NCBI RefSeq assembly: GCF_019192735.1
Contig: NZ_JAHTKP010000011.1
Span: 1-64,000 of the forward strand
Direction: 5' to 3'
DNA from: Kitasatospora aureofaciens
GTDB taxonomy: Bacteria; Actinomycetota; Actinomycetes; Streptomycetales; Streptomycetaceae
DNA: 64,000 bases
Part shown: positions 8,726 to 16,126 of the stretch, in pieces
Position numbering within the stretch: the first letter of the stretch is position 1
How the letters are laid out: every line of letters begins with the position of its first letter
Program-made: the position numbers and the translations under genes
Notes under the pieces: generated by a model
Database searches by the model: none
What the model was told of the DNA's origin: nothing
The model's input: only the letters and a program-made list of their open reading frames with translations

Positions 8726-9457
8726 GTGCCGTCCAGCAAGCCCCCGAGCAGCCCGAACCCCGGGCAGCCCACGCCCCCCGAGGCGCCCGAACTGATCTGG
8801 CTGCGCCCCGAGCGCACCGGCCGCGGCCCCAAACCGGCCCACAGCCGGACCTCCATCGCGGCCGCCGCGGTCCGGATCGCCGACGCCGAAGGCCTGGACG
8901 CCGTCTCGATGCGTCGGGTCGCGGCGGCACTCGGCGCGGGCACGATGTCGCTCTACAACTACGTGCCGAAGAAGGAGCACCTGCTCGACCTGATGCTCGA
9001 CGAGGCCGTCGCCGAGTACGAGTTCACCGCCCCCACCGGCGACTGCCGCGCCGACCTCGTCCGGCTCGGGCACCAGCAGCTCGACCTCTGCCGCCGCCAC
9101 CCCTGGCTGCCCGCCCTGGTCATCGCCCGCCCGGGCATCGGCCCGAACGCCCTGCGCTACACCGACCACTACCTGGCCGTCACCGCCCCCAGCGGCCTCA
9201 GCGGCGGCGCGCGCATGGAGGCCATGGCGCTGTTCAACGGCTTCATCTGCCAGTACGCCCAGTACGAGCAGACGGCGGTGGCGGGCGCCAAGTGGCAGGC
9301 GGAGCTGGTGGGTTACCTCACCCAGGCGGCGATGAGCGGGGACTACCCGAACCTCGCCGCCGCCTTCGCCACCCCCGGCCCGCCCGCCGACCCGACCACC
9401 GCCTTCGACCGCACCCTGGACCGGGTGATCACGGCGATGCTGACGCCCACCCCGTAA
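8726..9457 (+). CDS. TetR/AcrR family transcriptional regulator
   Basis: This 243-residue regulator has an N-terminal TetR helix-turn-helix (SIAAAAVRIADAEGLDAVSM, then LGAGTMSLYNYVPKKEHLLD), preceded by a disordered Pro-rich leader. The C-terminal ligand domain contains RHPWLPALV, a feature of the TetR_C subgroup that often governs drug exporters. The start is GTG 8726 with GAGGTGATC upstream. It is divergent from the DrrAB-type exporter and faces a palindromic operator, so it probably represses both itself and the exporter. It ends five bases before the convergent cystathionine beta-synthase gene. Confidence 0.9.
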   Translation: MPSSKPPSSPNPGQPTPPEAPELIWLRPERTGRGPKPAHSRTSIAAAAVRIADAEGLDAVSMRRVAAALGAGTMSLYNYVPKKEHLLDLMLDEAVAEYEFTAPTGDCRADLVRLGHQQLDLCRRHPWLPALVIARPGIGPNALRYTDHYLAVTAPSGLSGGARMEAMALFNGFICQYAQYEQTAVAGAKWQAELVGYLTQAAMSGDYPNLAAAFATPGPPADPTTAFDRTLDRVITAMLTPTP

Positions 9458-9462
9458 GACGC

Positions 9463-10854
9463 CTACGCGCCCAGCAGCGCCCGGGGCAGCACCGCGACCG
9501 CCCGCCCGTCGACCAGCACCACCACGGCCTCGTGCGCGTCCCCCAGCACCGCCCGCGCCTCCGCCGGCGACTGCCCGACGCCCACCGTCGGCAGCGCCGG
9601 CCCGAGCAGCCCGCGCACCGGGTCGCCCGGCTTGGCGCTCCCGTCCGCGAGCGCCGCCGCCAGCACCGCCCGCGACACCGAGCCGACCACCTCCGTCGCA
9701 GCCACCCCGTACGGCCGGGCCGGCCGCGGCAGAACGGCCGGCGCGACGCCGCCCGCCACCACATGCAACGTCTCCAACGCCTCGCCGACGGTCACGTCAG
9801 CGTCGACCGTCACCAGCGGCGCCGGCGCGTCCAGCAGTTCCCGGAGCGTGGCGCCGTCCTCCAGGCGTCCGTCCTCCAGGAAGCCCCACTGCCGCATCCA
9901 GTCGTCGCTGTGCACCCTGGACAGGTACGACCGCCCGGAGTCCGGCAGCAGCACCACGACCAGATCGTCCGGCCCGAGCCTCCGCGCCACCCGGAGCGCC
10001 GCCGCCACCGCCGCACCCGAGGACGGTCCGGCCAGCAGGCCCTCCTCCCGGGCGAGGCGACGCGCCGTCAGCAGCGACTCCCGGTCGGGGATCCGCTCGA
10101 AGGCGTCGACCACGTCCTGCCGGTAGGCCTGCGGCCAGCGGTCCTCGACGGTGTCGGGGTGCAGGAAGTGCCCGATGCTCTCGGCGAAGTAGGGGCTGCC
10201 GTCCCCGCCCCCGTACAGCGAGGACAGCGGATCCGCCCCGATCACGGTCACGGCGCCGCCGGACAGTTGCTTCAGATAGCTCCCCGTGCCGCTGATGGTG
10301 CCGCCGGTGCCGATGCCCGCCACGAAGTGGGTCACCCGGCCGCCGGTCTGCTCCCAGATCTCGGGGCCGGTGGTCCGCACGTGGGCGTCGGGGTTGGCGA
10401 GGTTGTCGTACTGGTTGGCGAGCCAGGCGCCGGGGATCTCCTCGGCGAACCGCTTGACGACGTTGAACAGATGCGCCGGATCCTCCTGCGGCACGGAGGT
10501 CGGGGCGGTCACCACCTCGGCGCCGTACGCCCGCAGGATGTCCGACTTCTCGGCCGCGGAGCGGTCGGACACCCCGGCGATCACCCGGTAGCCGCGCTGC
10601 CGGCCCACGATGGCCAGGCCGATGCCGGTGTTGCCGGACGTCGCCTCGACGATCGTCCCGCCGGGGCGCAGCAGCCCGCCCGCCTCCGCGGCGAGCACCA
10701 TGGAGAGGGCGGCCCGGTCCTTGACGCTGCCGCCGATGTTGAGGAACTCCGCCTTGGCGTAGATCGGCGCGGCGAGCCCGGCCCCCAGACGGGCGAGGCG
10801 GAACAGGGGCGTCCCGCCGATCGCGTCGAGTACGGATTCGTGAACTGCGGCCAT
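9463..10854 (-). CDS. Cystathionine beta-synthase (PLP domain plus CBS-domain tail)
   Basis: This 463-residue protein has a fold-type II PLP domain: GGSVKDRAA (PLP lysine Lys45), ATSGNTGIG (71-79), GIGTGGTISGTG (phosphate loop near 180) and LLPDSGRSYLS. It is followed by a C-terminal tail of about 120 residues with the two CBS-domain arrangement. Such proteins condense serine and homocysteine to cystathionine in reverse transsulfuration; cysteine-synthase side activity is possible. ATG 10854 gives MAAVHESVLDAIGGTPL, the normal N-terminus. No partner gamma-lyase is nearby. It is convergent with the TetR gene. Confidence 0.88.
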   Translation of the reverse strand: MAAVHESVLDAIGGTPLFRLARLGAGLAAPIYAKAEFLNIGGSVKDRAALSMVLAAEAGGLLRPGGTIVEATSGNTGIGLAIVGRQRGYRVIAGVSDRSAAEKSDILRAYGAEVVTAPTSVPQEDPAHLFNVVKRFAEEIPGAWLANQYDNLANPDAHVRTTGPEIWEQTGGRVTHFVAGIGTGGTISGTGSYLKQLSGGAVTVIGADPLSSLYGGGDGSPYFAESIGHFLHPDTVEDRWPQAYRQDVVDAFERIPDRESLLTARRLAREEGLLAGPSSGAAVAAALRVARRLGPDDLVVVLLPDSGRSYLSRVHSDDWMRQWGFLEDGRLEDGATLRELLDAPAPLVTVDADVTVGEALETLHVVAGGVAPAVLPRPARPYGVAATEVVGSVSRAVLAAALADGSAKPGDPVRGLLGPALPTVGVGQSPAEARAVLGDAHEAVVVLVDGRAVAVLPRALLGA

Positions 10855-10935
10855 GGGCGGCCCCCTTCGGTCAGTGTCCGGTCAAGCCTGCCCAGACACC
10901 GGGCCCGGTAGCCGCCCGCAGCGCCGTGACGGTTC

Positions 10936-11367
10936 TTACCTGTTCTCCACCATCTCCTTGAACTGCTCCAGATCCGTCCGCACCGCCGTCTCGACGGCCC
11001 GCACCTGGGCAAACCCCTTCGGGCCGCCGAACGCCTCCCGAATCTCGTCCCCGTCGTACTCCAGCCGCGCCTGCAGCTCGCAGTGCTTGCTGTCCAGCTC
11101 CCGCACGGCGAACGTGCCCTTCAGCTCCGGACTGCCGCCGCGCGTCTGCCACTCCAGTACCTGCTCACCGCCCCGGTCGGTGAGCTCGGTGTCGAACCCG
11201 CGTGGCTCGGCCCCGAGGCTGATGTCGAAGTGCGCTCTGCTGTCACCCTCGGCGAACGCGCTGCGCACGCCGTCCACGAACTGCGGGTACTCGTCGAACC
11301 GGTGCAGCTGCGCCCAGACCTGCTCGGCCGGGGCGTCGATCTCGATCTGTTCTTCCAGCCTGCTCAT
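10936..11367 (-). CDS. SRPBCC family protein
   Basis: This 143-residue START/Bet v1-like protein shows the family N-terminus MSRLEEQIEIDAPAEQVWAQ, then FDEYPQFVDGV and a final amphipathic helix with RAVETAVRTDLEQFKEMVE. SRPBCC proteins of this size bind hydrophobic ligands and include polyketide cyclases and coenzyme Q-binding proteins; this one cannot be assigned further. ATG 11367 was preferred over a longer frame because GAGG lies eight bases upstream and it starts the conserved part. It lies 82 bases upstream of the cystathionine beta-synthase gene on the same strand. Confidence 0.8.
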   Translation of the reverse strand: MSRLEEQIEIDAPAEQVWAQLHRFDEYPQFVDGVRSAFAEGDSRAHFDISLGAEPRGFDTELTDRGGEQVLEWQTRGGSPELKGTFAVRELDSKHCELQARLEYDGDEIREAFGGPKGFAQVRAVETAVRTDLEQFKEMVENR

Positions 11368-11603
11368 CGGAAGCCTCACTTCCCGTACGGGGCGGCCCGA
11401 CCCGGCGCGGCCGGGCCATGAAACCCCTTCCAGCCTGCGCCGCTCTGCGCCCACCCGCACCTCCGTACGGGATGCCCGGCGCTTTGCGTGACCGATCCAC
11501 TACGGTGCGCTGGCGAAGGCCGCTTGTCGTCCGTACAGCGCGAACCGGGGCGCGCAACGGCCCGTACGCGCCCTCTAGGTTGGTCGCACTCCAAGTTGCG
11601 CAA

Positions 11604-11638
11604 CGGCACCGCCCGCGCCCGCCCCTTCGGCGGCGCCG
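11604..11638 (-). terminator. Probable terminator after the HxD-motif protein gene
   Basis: Imperfect GC-rich arms CGGCACCGCC and GGCGGCGCCG lie 22 bases beyond the stop of the minus-strand gene ending at 11660. The rest of the 11368-11659 gap holds no recognisable gene. Confidence 0.4.
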
Positions 11639-11659
11639 TGTGCAGAGAGTGACCGGCGT

Positions 11660-12382
11660 TCAGAGCAGCGGGCCGAAGAGGCCGCGCTCCCAGTGGCCGA
11701 GCCAGGAGGCGGTGACGGAGTTCAACTCCTGGCCCTCCGTGGACTCGTCGTACGGAAGGACGGCCGTCGGGGCGAGCCAGCCCTCGCCCGGGTCGATGCG
11801 GATCCGCAGGAGCTTCAGCGGACGGCGCAGGGTGACGAACATCCGGAGGTCGTCGGTGCTCGGGTGGTGGGTCTCGTAACGGTCGTGGACCGTGCGGCAG
11901 ATGGACTTGATGTCGGTGTCGGAGAGGAGGACGTGGCGGCTGCCGGGACCGAGGTTGACGCAGAGTCTGCGGCGGGCGGTGTCGCGGGCGGCGTACGGCA
12001 GGTTCTGGTGGTTGTCGACGTGCAGGCCGGGGCGCAGACCGGTCTCGGGCGTGCGGTGGGTGACCGGCTCGCCGGGCGGGTCGTCGGTCTCGCCGAGGAA
12101 GACGGGCGCCGGGTCGCCGAGTTCGCCGACGAGCGCGGCGAGGACGTGGCGGTCGGTGACGGTCTCGGGGAGCTTGAAGAACTCGATCAGGCCGCTGTCC
12201 TGCGTGAAGATGCTCGGCGCGAACCGCTCGGGGTAGCTCTCCGGAAGGGGCTGCCACGTGGCATCAGGGAGCACGGCGCAGGATTCGTAGCCGGGCCGGA
12301 GGTGGAGGCGGCGGAAGCCGCCGAGCTCGCTACGGGCGCGGAGGGCCTCCGGGTCGCGGAAGGCGATGGCGGCGGGGTGCAT
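11660..12382 (-). CDS. Unknown protein with HVDNHQNLP (HxD) motif
   Basis: This 240-residue protein is not recognised. Visible features are the N-terminal MHPAAIAFRDPEALRARSEL, a central HVDNHQNLP motif (His-x-Asp, as in the iron site of 2-oxoglutarate-type oxygenases), RRLCVNLGPGSRHVLLSD, and a late RIRIDPGEGWLAPTAVLPYD segment whose Arg and Pro-rich turn would also suit such a fold. That reading is inference; no distal His was pinned down. ATG 12382 is used; a GTG nine bases upstream is an alternative, since GAGGAC lies just before it. It is the last gene of the minus-strand arm of the WhiJ/AbaA-type locus. Confidence 0.5.
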   Translation of the reverse strand: MHPAAIAFRDPEALRARSELGGFRRLHLRPGYESCAVLPDATWQPLPESYPERFAPSIFTQDSGLIEFFKLPETVTDRHVLAALVGELGDPAPVFLGETDDPPGEPVTHRTPETGLRPGLHVDNHQNLPYAARDTARRRLCVNLGPGSRHVLLSDTDIKSICRTVHDRYETHHPSTDDLRMFVTLRRPLKLLRIRIDPGEGWLAPTAVLPYDESTEGQELNSVTASWLGHWERGLFGPLL

Positions 12383-12402
12383 GGTGGTCACGTGTCCTCG
12401 GT

Positions 12403-12585
12403 TCAGTCGTCGTCGTCGTTGTGACGGTTGATGCCGGCCACCAGGGCTGCGGAGAGGGTGGTCCACCAGACGACGTCGGCGGTGGCCGACGGCTCGCGCG
12501 GCGGGACCAGGTCCGCGGCGAAGAAGGCGAGGGCAAGGCTGGCCGCGAGGATCGCGGCCAGGACGGCGGGCTTGATGGCGCTCAA
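12403..12585 (-). CDS. Small membrane protein with acidic tail
   Basis: A roughly 60-residue frame contains one clear membrane segment (AVLAAILAASLALAFFAADLV), a second weakly hydrophobic stretch (WWTTLSAALVAGI) and the tail NRHNDDDD. TTG 12585 overlaps the stop of the upstream ATPase-domain gene (TTGA), suggesting coupled translation; an upstream ATG at 12636 is less likely because it would overlap that gene by more than 50 bases. No family is recognised. It lies between the ATPase-like gene and the HxD protein gene, 20 bases from the latter, so the three form one transcription unit. Confidence 0.5.
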   Translation of the reverse strand: MSAIKPAVLAAILAASLALAFFAADLVPPREPSATADVVWWTTLSAALVAGINRHNDDDD

Positions 12586-13025
12586 CTCCCGGGTGACGGC
12601 TGGCGATTGTCCTCGGCGAGCCGAACGCGCGCCCACACGCGCTTGCCCGCGTCGCGCCGTATGACCACACCGAAGTCGAACGCCAGTTGACGGACGAGCT
12701 CGATGCCCCGGCCGCCCTCGTTGAAGCGGCGCGGACGCGGCTCGCGGAGCGGGAGGTCGCTCCGGGGGTCCCAGACTTCGAGGCGGCAGTCGCCGCCGAA
12801 CTCCTGGAGGTAGAGCCGGACTTCGCCGCAGCCGTGGCAGGCGTGGACGACGGCGTTGGTGACGAGCTCGGAAGCGATGAGGACGAGGTCGTCGACCGGC
12901 TCGCCGGCCCAGCCCCAGGCGGTCAGCTGCTCGCGGATCAGGCGGCGGGCGGTACGGACCGAGGTCGAGTGCTCGGTGAGGGTGGTCTCCCAGGTTTGGA
13001 GGACCGGGTTACGCAAGGTGGACAT
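12582..13025 (-). CDS. ATP-binding protein of the RsbW/HATPase type
   Basis: This 147-residue protein is a single GHKL ATPase domain. The N box is LVLIASELVTNAVVHA, the G1 box CRLEVWDPRSDLP and the G2 box RFNEGGRGIELVRQLA. Stand-alone HATPases of this kind are abundant in Streptomyces, either as anti-sigma kinases or as the third member of WhiJ/AbaA-type clusters beside an XRE regulator and a DUF397 protein, as here. The G2 region reads NEGGRGIEL, consistent with nucleotide binding. It is divergent from the XRE gene across a 169-base promoter region and heads a three-gene minus-strand unit. Confidence 0.85.
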   Translation of the reverse strand: MSTLRNPVLQTWETTLTEHSTSVRTARRLIREQLTAWGWAGEPVDDLVLIASELVTNAVVHACHGCGEVRLYLQEFGGDCRLEVWDPRSDLPLREPRPRRFNEGGRGIELVRQLAFDFGVVIRRDAGKRVWARVRLAEDNRQPSPGS

Positions 13026-13058
13026 GAGTCACCCCACACCTTCTGGCGTGTTCGTGCG

Positions 13059-13179
13059 GTCACGCTGAGTGTGACTGACATCAATTCGAACCCGCAACCC
13101 GAACGCAATGACAAATCCATTGATCTTGAACTGGGTTGAGCCGCCCCCGCATCATTGACGACACTGGACCCACACTCAG
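13059..13179. promoter_or_regulatory. Divergent promoter region with repeated CACACTCAG motif
   Basis: The 9-mer CACACTCAG occurs at 13171-13179, 16 bases before the XRE start, and on the minus strand at 13065-13073, 40 bases before the ATPase-like gene. Both copies therefore face the gene they precede in the same orientation. The left copy sits inside an imperfect palindrome GTCACGCT-G-AGTGTGAC (13059-13075, 7 of 8 positions paired). A shared binding site for the XRE protein is a reasonable inference. Confidence 0.5.
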
Positions 13180-13194
13180 AGGGAGGGGCGCCAC

Positions 13195-14055
13195 TTGAGC
13201 AAGGACCTGTCAGCGATCCGGCAGATCCGCCTCGGCGATGAGCTGCGCAACTGGCGGCTGTACAACAACAAGACCCTGACCGACGTCACGGAGGGCCTGA
13301 AGGGCTGGAACGCCGCCCGCCTCAGCAGAATCGAGCGCGCCCACCAGCAGATCAGCGCCGCCGACCTGAAGACGCTGCTGGACCACTACGGCGTCACGGG
13401 CCAGGAGCGCGAGGACTTCGAGAGCCTGCTCAGCGACGGCCCGACCAAACAGTGGTGGCGCGACCTCGACTACGCCGAGGCCATCACGCCGGCCTTCGCG
13501 GAATACCTCGCCCTCGAAGCCGATGCTTCGGAAATGCTCAACTACTTCCCCTCTGGCTTCCCTGGCCTGGTTCAGACCGAGGGCTACGCCAAGGAGATGA
13601 TCGGCGCCGGTGTGGATGCTCCCAACGAGGAACGGATCGAGGCCGGAGCGGAGGTCCGCCTTCTTCGCCAGCGACGTCTGACCAACCAACCGACGCTCGC
13701 GTTGGGGGCGTACTTTGGCGAGGTGGCCCTGCTGGTGGCAGGCGATCAGAAGATCCTCGCCGAGCAGATCCGGCATGCAATCAAGGTTGCCCAGTACCCC
13801 ACCATCTCCCTGCGAATGGTTCCGCTCAGTGCTGGTCGGCCCGGCATCCTGACGTCCGGGATCACGCTGATGCGGTTCCCTGACGACCCCGAAAATGGCT
13901 TCGTATTCGTCGAAGCCATCGGCGGTATGCTCCCCAGGAAGACGGGACGCGATCTGAAGCGAGCCGAGCGGACGTTCGCCAGACTTGAGCGAGTCGCGTT
14001 GTCGCCGGAAGACACCATCACTGCCCTTGAACGCAAGTTGGAAGAGCTGACGTGA
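13195..14055 (+). CDS. XRE-family regulator with DUF5753 domain (WhiJ/AbaA-like)
   Basis: This 286-residue protein has an N-terminal XRE helix-turn-helix (about residues 15-70: LGDELRNWRLYNNKTLTDV, then WNAARLSRIERAHQQ) and a C-terminal DUF5753 (Scr1-type) domain with WWRDLDYAEAITPAFAEYLALE and FPSGFPGLVQTEGYA. These regulators are numerous in streptomycetes and act with small DUF397 proteins in developmental and antibiotic control. The start is TTG 13195 with GGGAGGGG seven bases upstream. The downstream DUF397 gene overlaps its stop by four bases (GTGA). Confidence 0.9.
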   Translation: MSKDLSAIRQIRLGDELRNWRLYNNKTLTDVTEGLKGWNAARLSRIERAHQQISAADLKTLLDHYGVTGQEREDFESLLSDGPTKQWWRDLDYAEAITPAFAEYLALEADASEMLNYFPSGFPGLVQTEGYAKEMIGAGVDAPNEERIEAGAEVRLLRQRRLTNQPTLALGAYFGEVALLVAGDQKILAEQIRHAIKVAQYPTISLRMVPLSAGRPGILTSGITLMRFPDDPENGFVFVEAIGGMLPRKTGRDLKRAERTFARLERVALSPEDTITALERKLEELT

Positions 14056-14285
14056 GCGAGAAGCACGACCCCTACGACCACAACCCCGCCGCCGCCGACT
14101 GGGTCAAGTCCCCCTTCTCCGGCGAAGGCAACGGTGACTGCGTGATTGTCGCCCGTTTCGACAACGGTGACGTCTGGGTCGGCGACGACAAGAACCCCGA
14201 CCGCCCCCACCTCGCCTTCGACCAGGCCGAGTGGACCGCCTTCGTCCAGGCCATCGAAGCCCGCGACCCCCGCTTCACCGCCTGA
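14052..14285 (+). CDS. DUF397 family small protein
   Basis: This 77-residue acidic protein has the DUF397 core: WVKSPFSGEGNGDCVIVAR, DGN-like turn FDNGDVWVGDDKNPD, and a C-terminal FDQAEWTAFVQAIEARD helix. DUF397 proteins pair with the upstream XRE/DUF5753 regulators, apparently modulating their activity. The GTG start overlaps the regulator stop (GTGA), implying co-translation. Unlike many relatives it carries a charged N-terminal extension (SEKHDPYDHNP). A strong hairpin follows its stop. Confidence 0.9.
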   Translation: MSEKHDPYDHNPAAADWVKSPFSGEGNGDCVIVARFDNGDVWVGDDKNPDRPHLAFDQAEWTAFVQAIEARDPRFTA

Positions 14286-14291
14286 CACCCG

Positions 14292-14320
14292 CAGGGCCCG
14301 GCCGCCATGGCCGGGCCCTG
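14292..14320 (+). terminator. Terminator hairpin after the DUF397 gene
   Basis: Perfect 12-bp arms CAGGGCCCGGCC and GGCCGGGCCCTG with a five-base loop lie seven bases after the stop codon. Confidence 0.75.
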
Positions 14321-14463
14321 ACGATCTGTCAACTCCATGTCAACTCCCTCTCCCGAACGTGCACGCACCGCACGGCCCGCCCACTACGCTGCAACCGCAC
14401 GGTCACGCCCGGAGCCTTCGACCCGGGCGCATTGCGTCATCGCGACCATAGGGAGTGCGCGCC

Positions 14464-15960
14464 ATGAGCGAGCTGGTGTACCCGTCCGACCCCGGTCTCA
14501 ACGGCCAGGCCGTCGGCGCCGCCGAGCGGACCTACCAGAGGAACGGCTTCGACCCCGCGACGGAGGACTCGAAGCTTTCCTTCACACCGTGCCGGGCCGC
14601 CAAGCCCGTGTTCAACACCTACCAGCGCACCACCGACCAAACTGTGTCCGGCTTCCTGGACACGAAGTGGGCCTACGACAGCCGCCTGATGGAGGGCTCC
14701 ACCGACCCCAACGGCGGCCCGGGCGCGGACCTGACCCGGCTGGACGACGCGAACGGCGCCTTCGACGAGATCATCCTCGGCCCGGTCGGCATCGTCGGCG
14801 ACCAGGGCGGCCTGGCGGCCGTCACCGCCCAGGCGGCAGCCGACTTCGGCCTCGCCCCCTCCGACCATGGCGCGGTGACCTTCCTCGACCCCTGGAGTGC
14901 AGTGGCCGCCTACCTCGGCTACGGGTTCGCCGGCTGGGTCTCCAACGACTACCCGGCGCTGTTCGACCAGCAGAACGCCCAGGGCCTGCTCGGCGCCGCG
15001 AGGCGCCTGAAGGAGGGCAACCCGAACCTCGCCGTGGGCCTGCACGTCGGCGGCTGGGAGCTGAGCCAGGCCCTCCGGGCCGTCGCGCAGGACCCGGCCT
15101 TGCGAACGCGCTTCACCCAGTCCGCGGTCCAGGTGTTCCGTGCCTTCCCGATGTTCTCCGCGCTGCACCTGGACTGGCGGTGGCCCGCCTCCGGGAGCGA
15201 CGCCGCGAACTACGCGCAGCTCATCCGCGAGACCCGGTCCGCGCTGACCACCGCCGGCCTGAACGCGACGCTCGCCGTCGCGGTGCCGGCCTCCGTCGCT
15301 CAGCTGAAGGCGATGAACCTCCTCCTCTTCCTGGAAGCCGGCGCCGACCGGCTCGACCTCAGGTCCTTCGACTTCTTCGGCAGCCCCTGGGCGTCCGGGC
15401 TCGGCCACCACACCTCCCTGTACCGCGACTCCGGCGGCCGCCAGACGGACTGCATCGACGCCGCCGTCACCCACCTCGTCGACCGGATGGGCGTGGACTC
15501 CCGCCGCATCCACCTCGGTTACGCCACGACCACCCGCAACGCCCGCCGGGCCCAGCTCGGCCACGTCTCGCCGCTGAAGGGCACCTACGACGCCGGTTCG
15601 GGCGAGACCGTCGGGTCGTTCCAGTCCGGGGTGAGCCACTTCGCCGACGTGCTGCGCAACTACCTCGACCTGGAGAACGGCCGGGGCCGCAACGGCTTCG
15701 AGCTGTACACGGACACCACCGCCGACGCCGACTACCTCCACAGCACCGCCAGCGGCGTCCTCCTCTCCCTCGACACCCCGCGCTCCGTCCGCTCCAAGGC
15801 CGAGTACGCCCGCGCCCGCAACCTCGGCGGCCTGTTCGCCGAGCACGCCGAGGCCGACCCCGGACTGCTCACCAACGCGGCCCGCGAGGGGCTCGGGCAC
15901 ACCGCCACCTCGACGGTCGTCGAGATGAAGCCCCTCTACGTCACCGGCCGTAGCCGGTAG
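14464..15960 (+). CDS. GH18 chitinase-like protein lacking the catalytic Glu
   Basis: This 498-residue protein has the layout of a glycoside hydrolase family 18 barrel: an early strand with AYLGYGFAGWVSNDYPAL, LAVGLHVGGWELS (the SxGG strand), then FSALHLDWRWP at the active-site strand and a late RIHLGYATTT strand. In active GH18 enzymes the active-site strand reads DGxDxDWE; here only the last Asp remains and the proton-donating Glu is Arg. It is therefore predicted to be a non-catalytic, possibly glycan-binding protein. No signal peptide is visible at the N-terminus (MSELVYPSDPGLNG). ATG 14464 has GGGAG eight bases upstream. It is monocistronic with a strong terminator. Confidence 0.65.
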   Translation: MSELVYPSDPGLNGQAVGAAERTYQRNGFDPATEDSKLSFTPCRAAKPVFNTYQRTTDQTVSGFLDTKWAYDSRLMEGSTDPNGGPGADLTRLDDANGAFDEIILGPVGIVGDQGGLAAVTAQAAADFGLAPSDHGAVTFLDPWSAVAAYLGYGFAGWVSNDYPALFDQQNAQGLLGAARRLKEGNPNLAVGLHVGGWELSQALRAVAQDPALRTRFTQSAVQVFRAFPMFSALHLDWRWPASGSDAANYAQLIRETRSALTTAGLNATLAVAVPASVAQLKAMNLLLFLEAGADRLDLRSFDFFGSPWASGLGHHTSLYRDSGGRQTDCIDAAVTHLVDRMGVDSRRIHLGYATTTRNARRAQLGHVSPLKGTYDAGSGETVGSFQSGVSHFADVLRNYLDLENGRGRNGFELYTDTTADADYLHSTASGVLLSLDTPRSVRSKAEYARARNLGGLFAEHAEADPGLLTNAAREGLGHTATSTVVEMKPLYVTGRSR

Positions 15961-15982
15961 CGGCTCCGGCCCACCACCCGCA

Positions 15983-16019
15983 TGGAGTGGGAAGTCGGCG
16001 GGCCCGACTTCCCACTCCA
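15983..16019 (+). terminator. Terminator hairpin (GAAGTCG-type) after the chitinase-like gene
   Basis: Perfect 16-bp arms TGGAGTGGGAAGTCGG and CCGACTTCCCACTCCA with a five-base loop lie 22 bases after the stop. The inner GAAGTCG/CGACTTC core recurs in two other hairpins in this window (21437-21473 and 24418-24460). Confidence 0.75.
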
Positions 16020-16126
16020 CTGCCATCGGTGACGGTCCCCCCGAAATCGTTCGTGCTCGCCGCCCGGCTCCCGTACCGTGGACCGGTCGACGATCTTGAA
16101 ACCACGCGAAGAGGACAGGCAGCACC

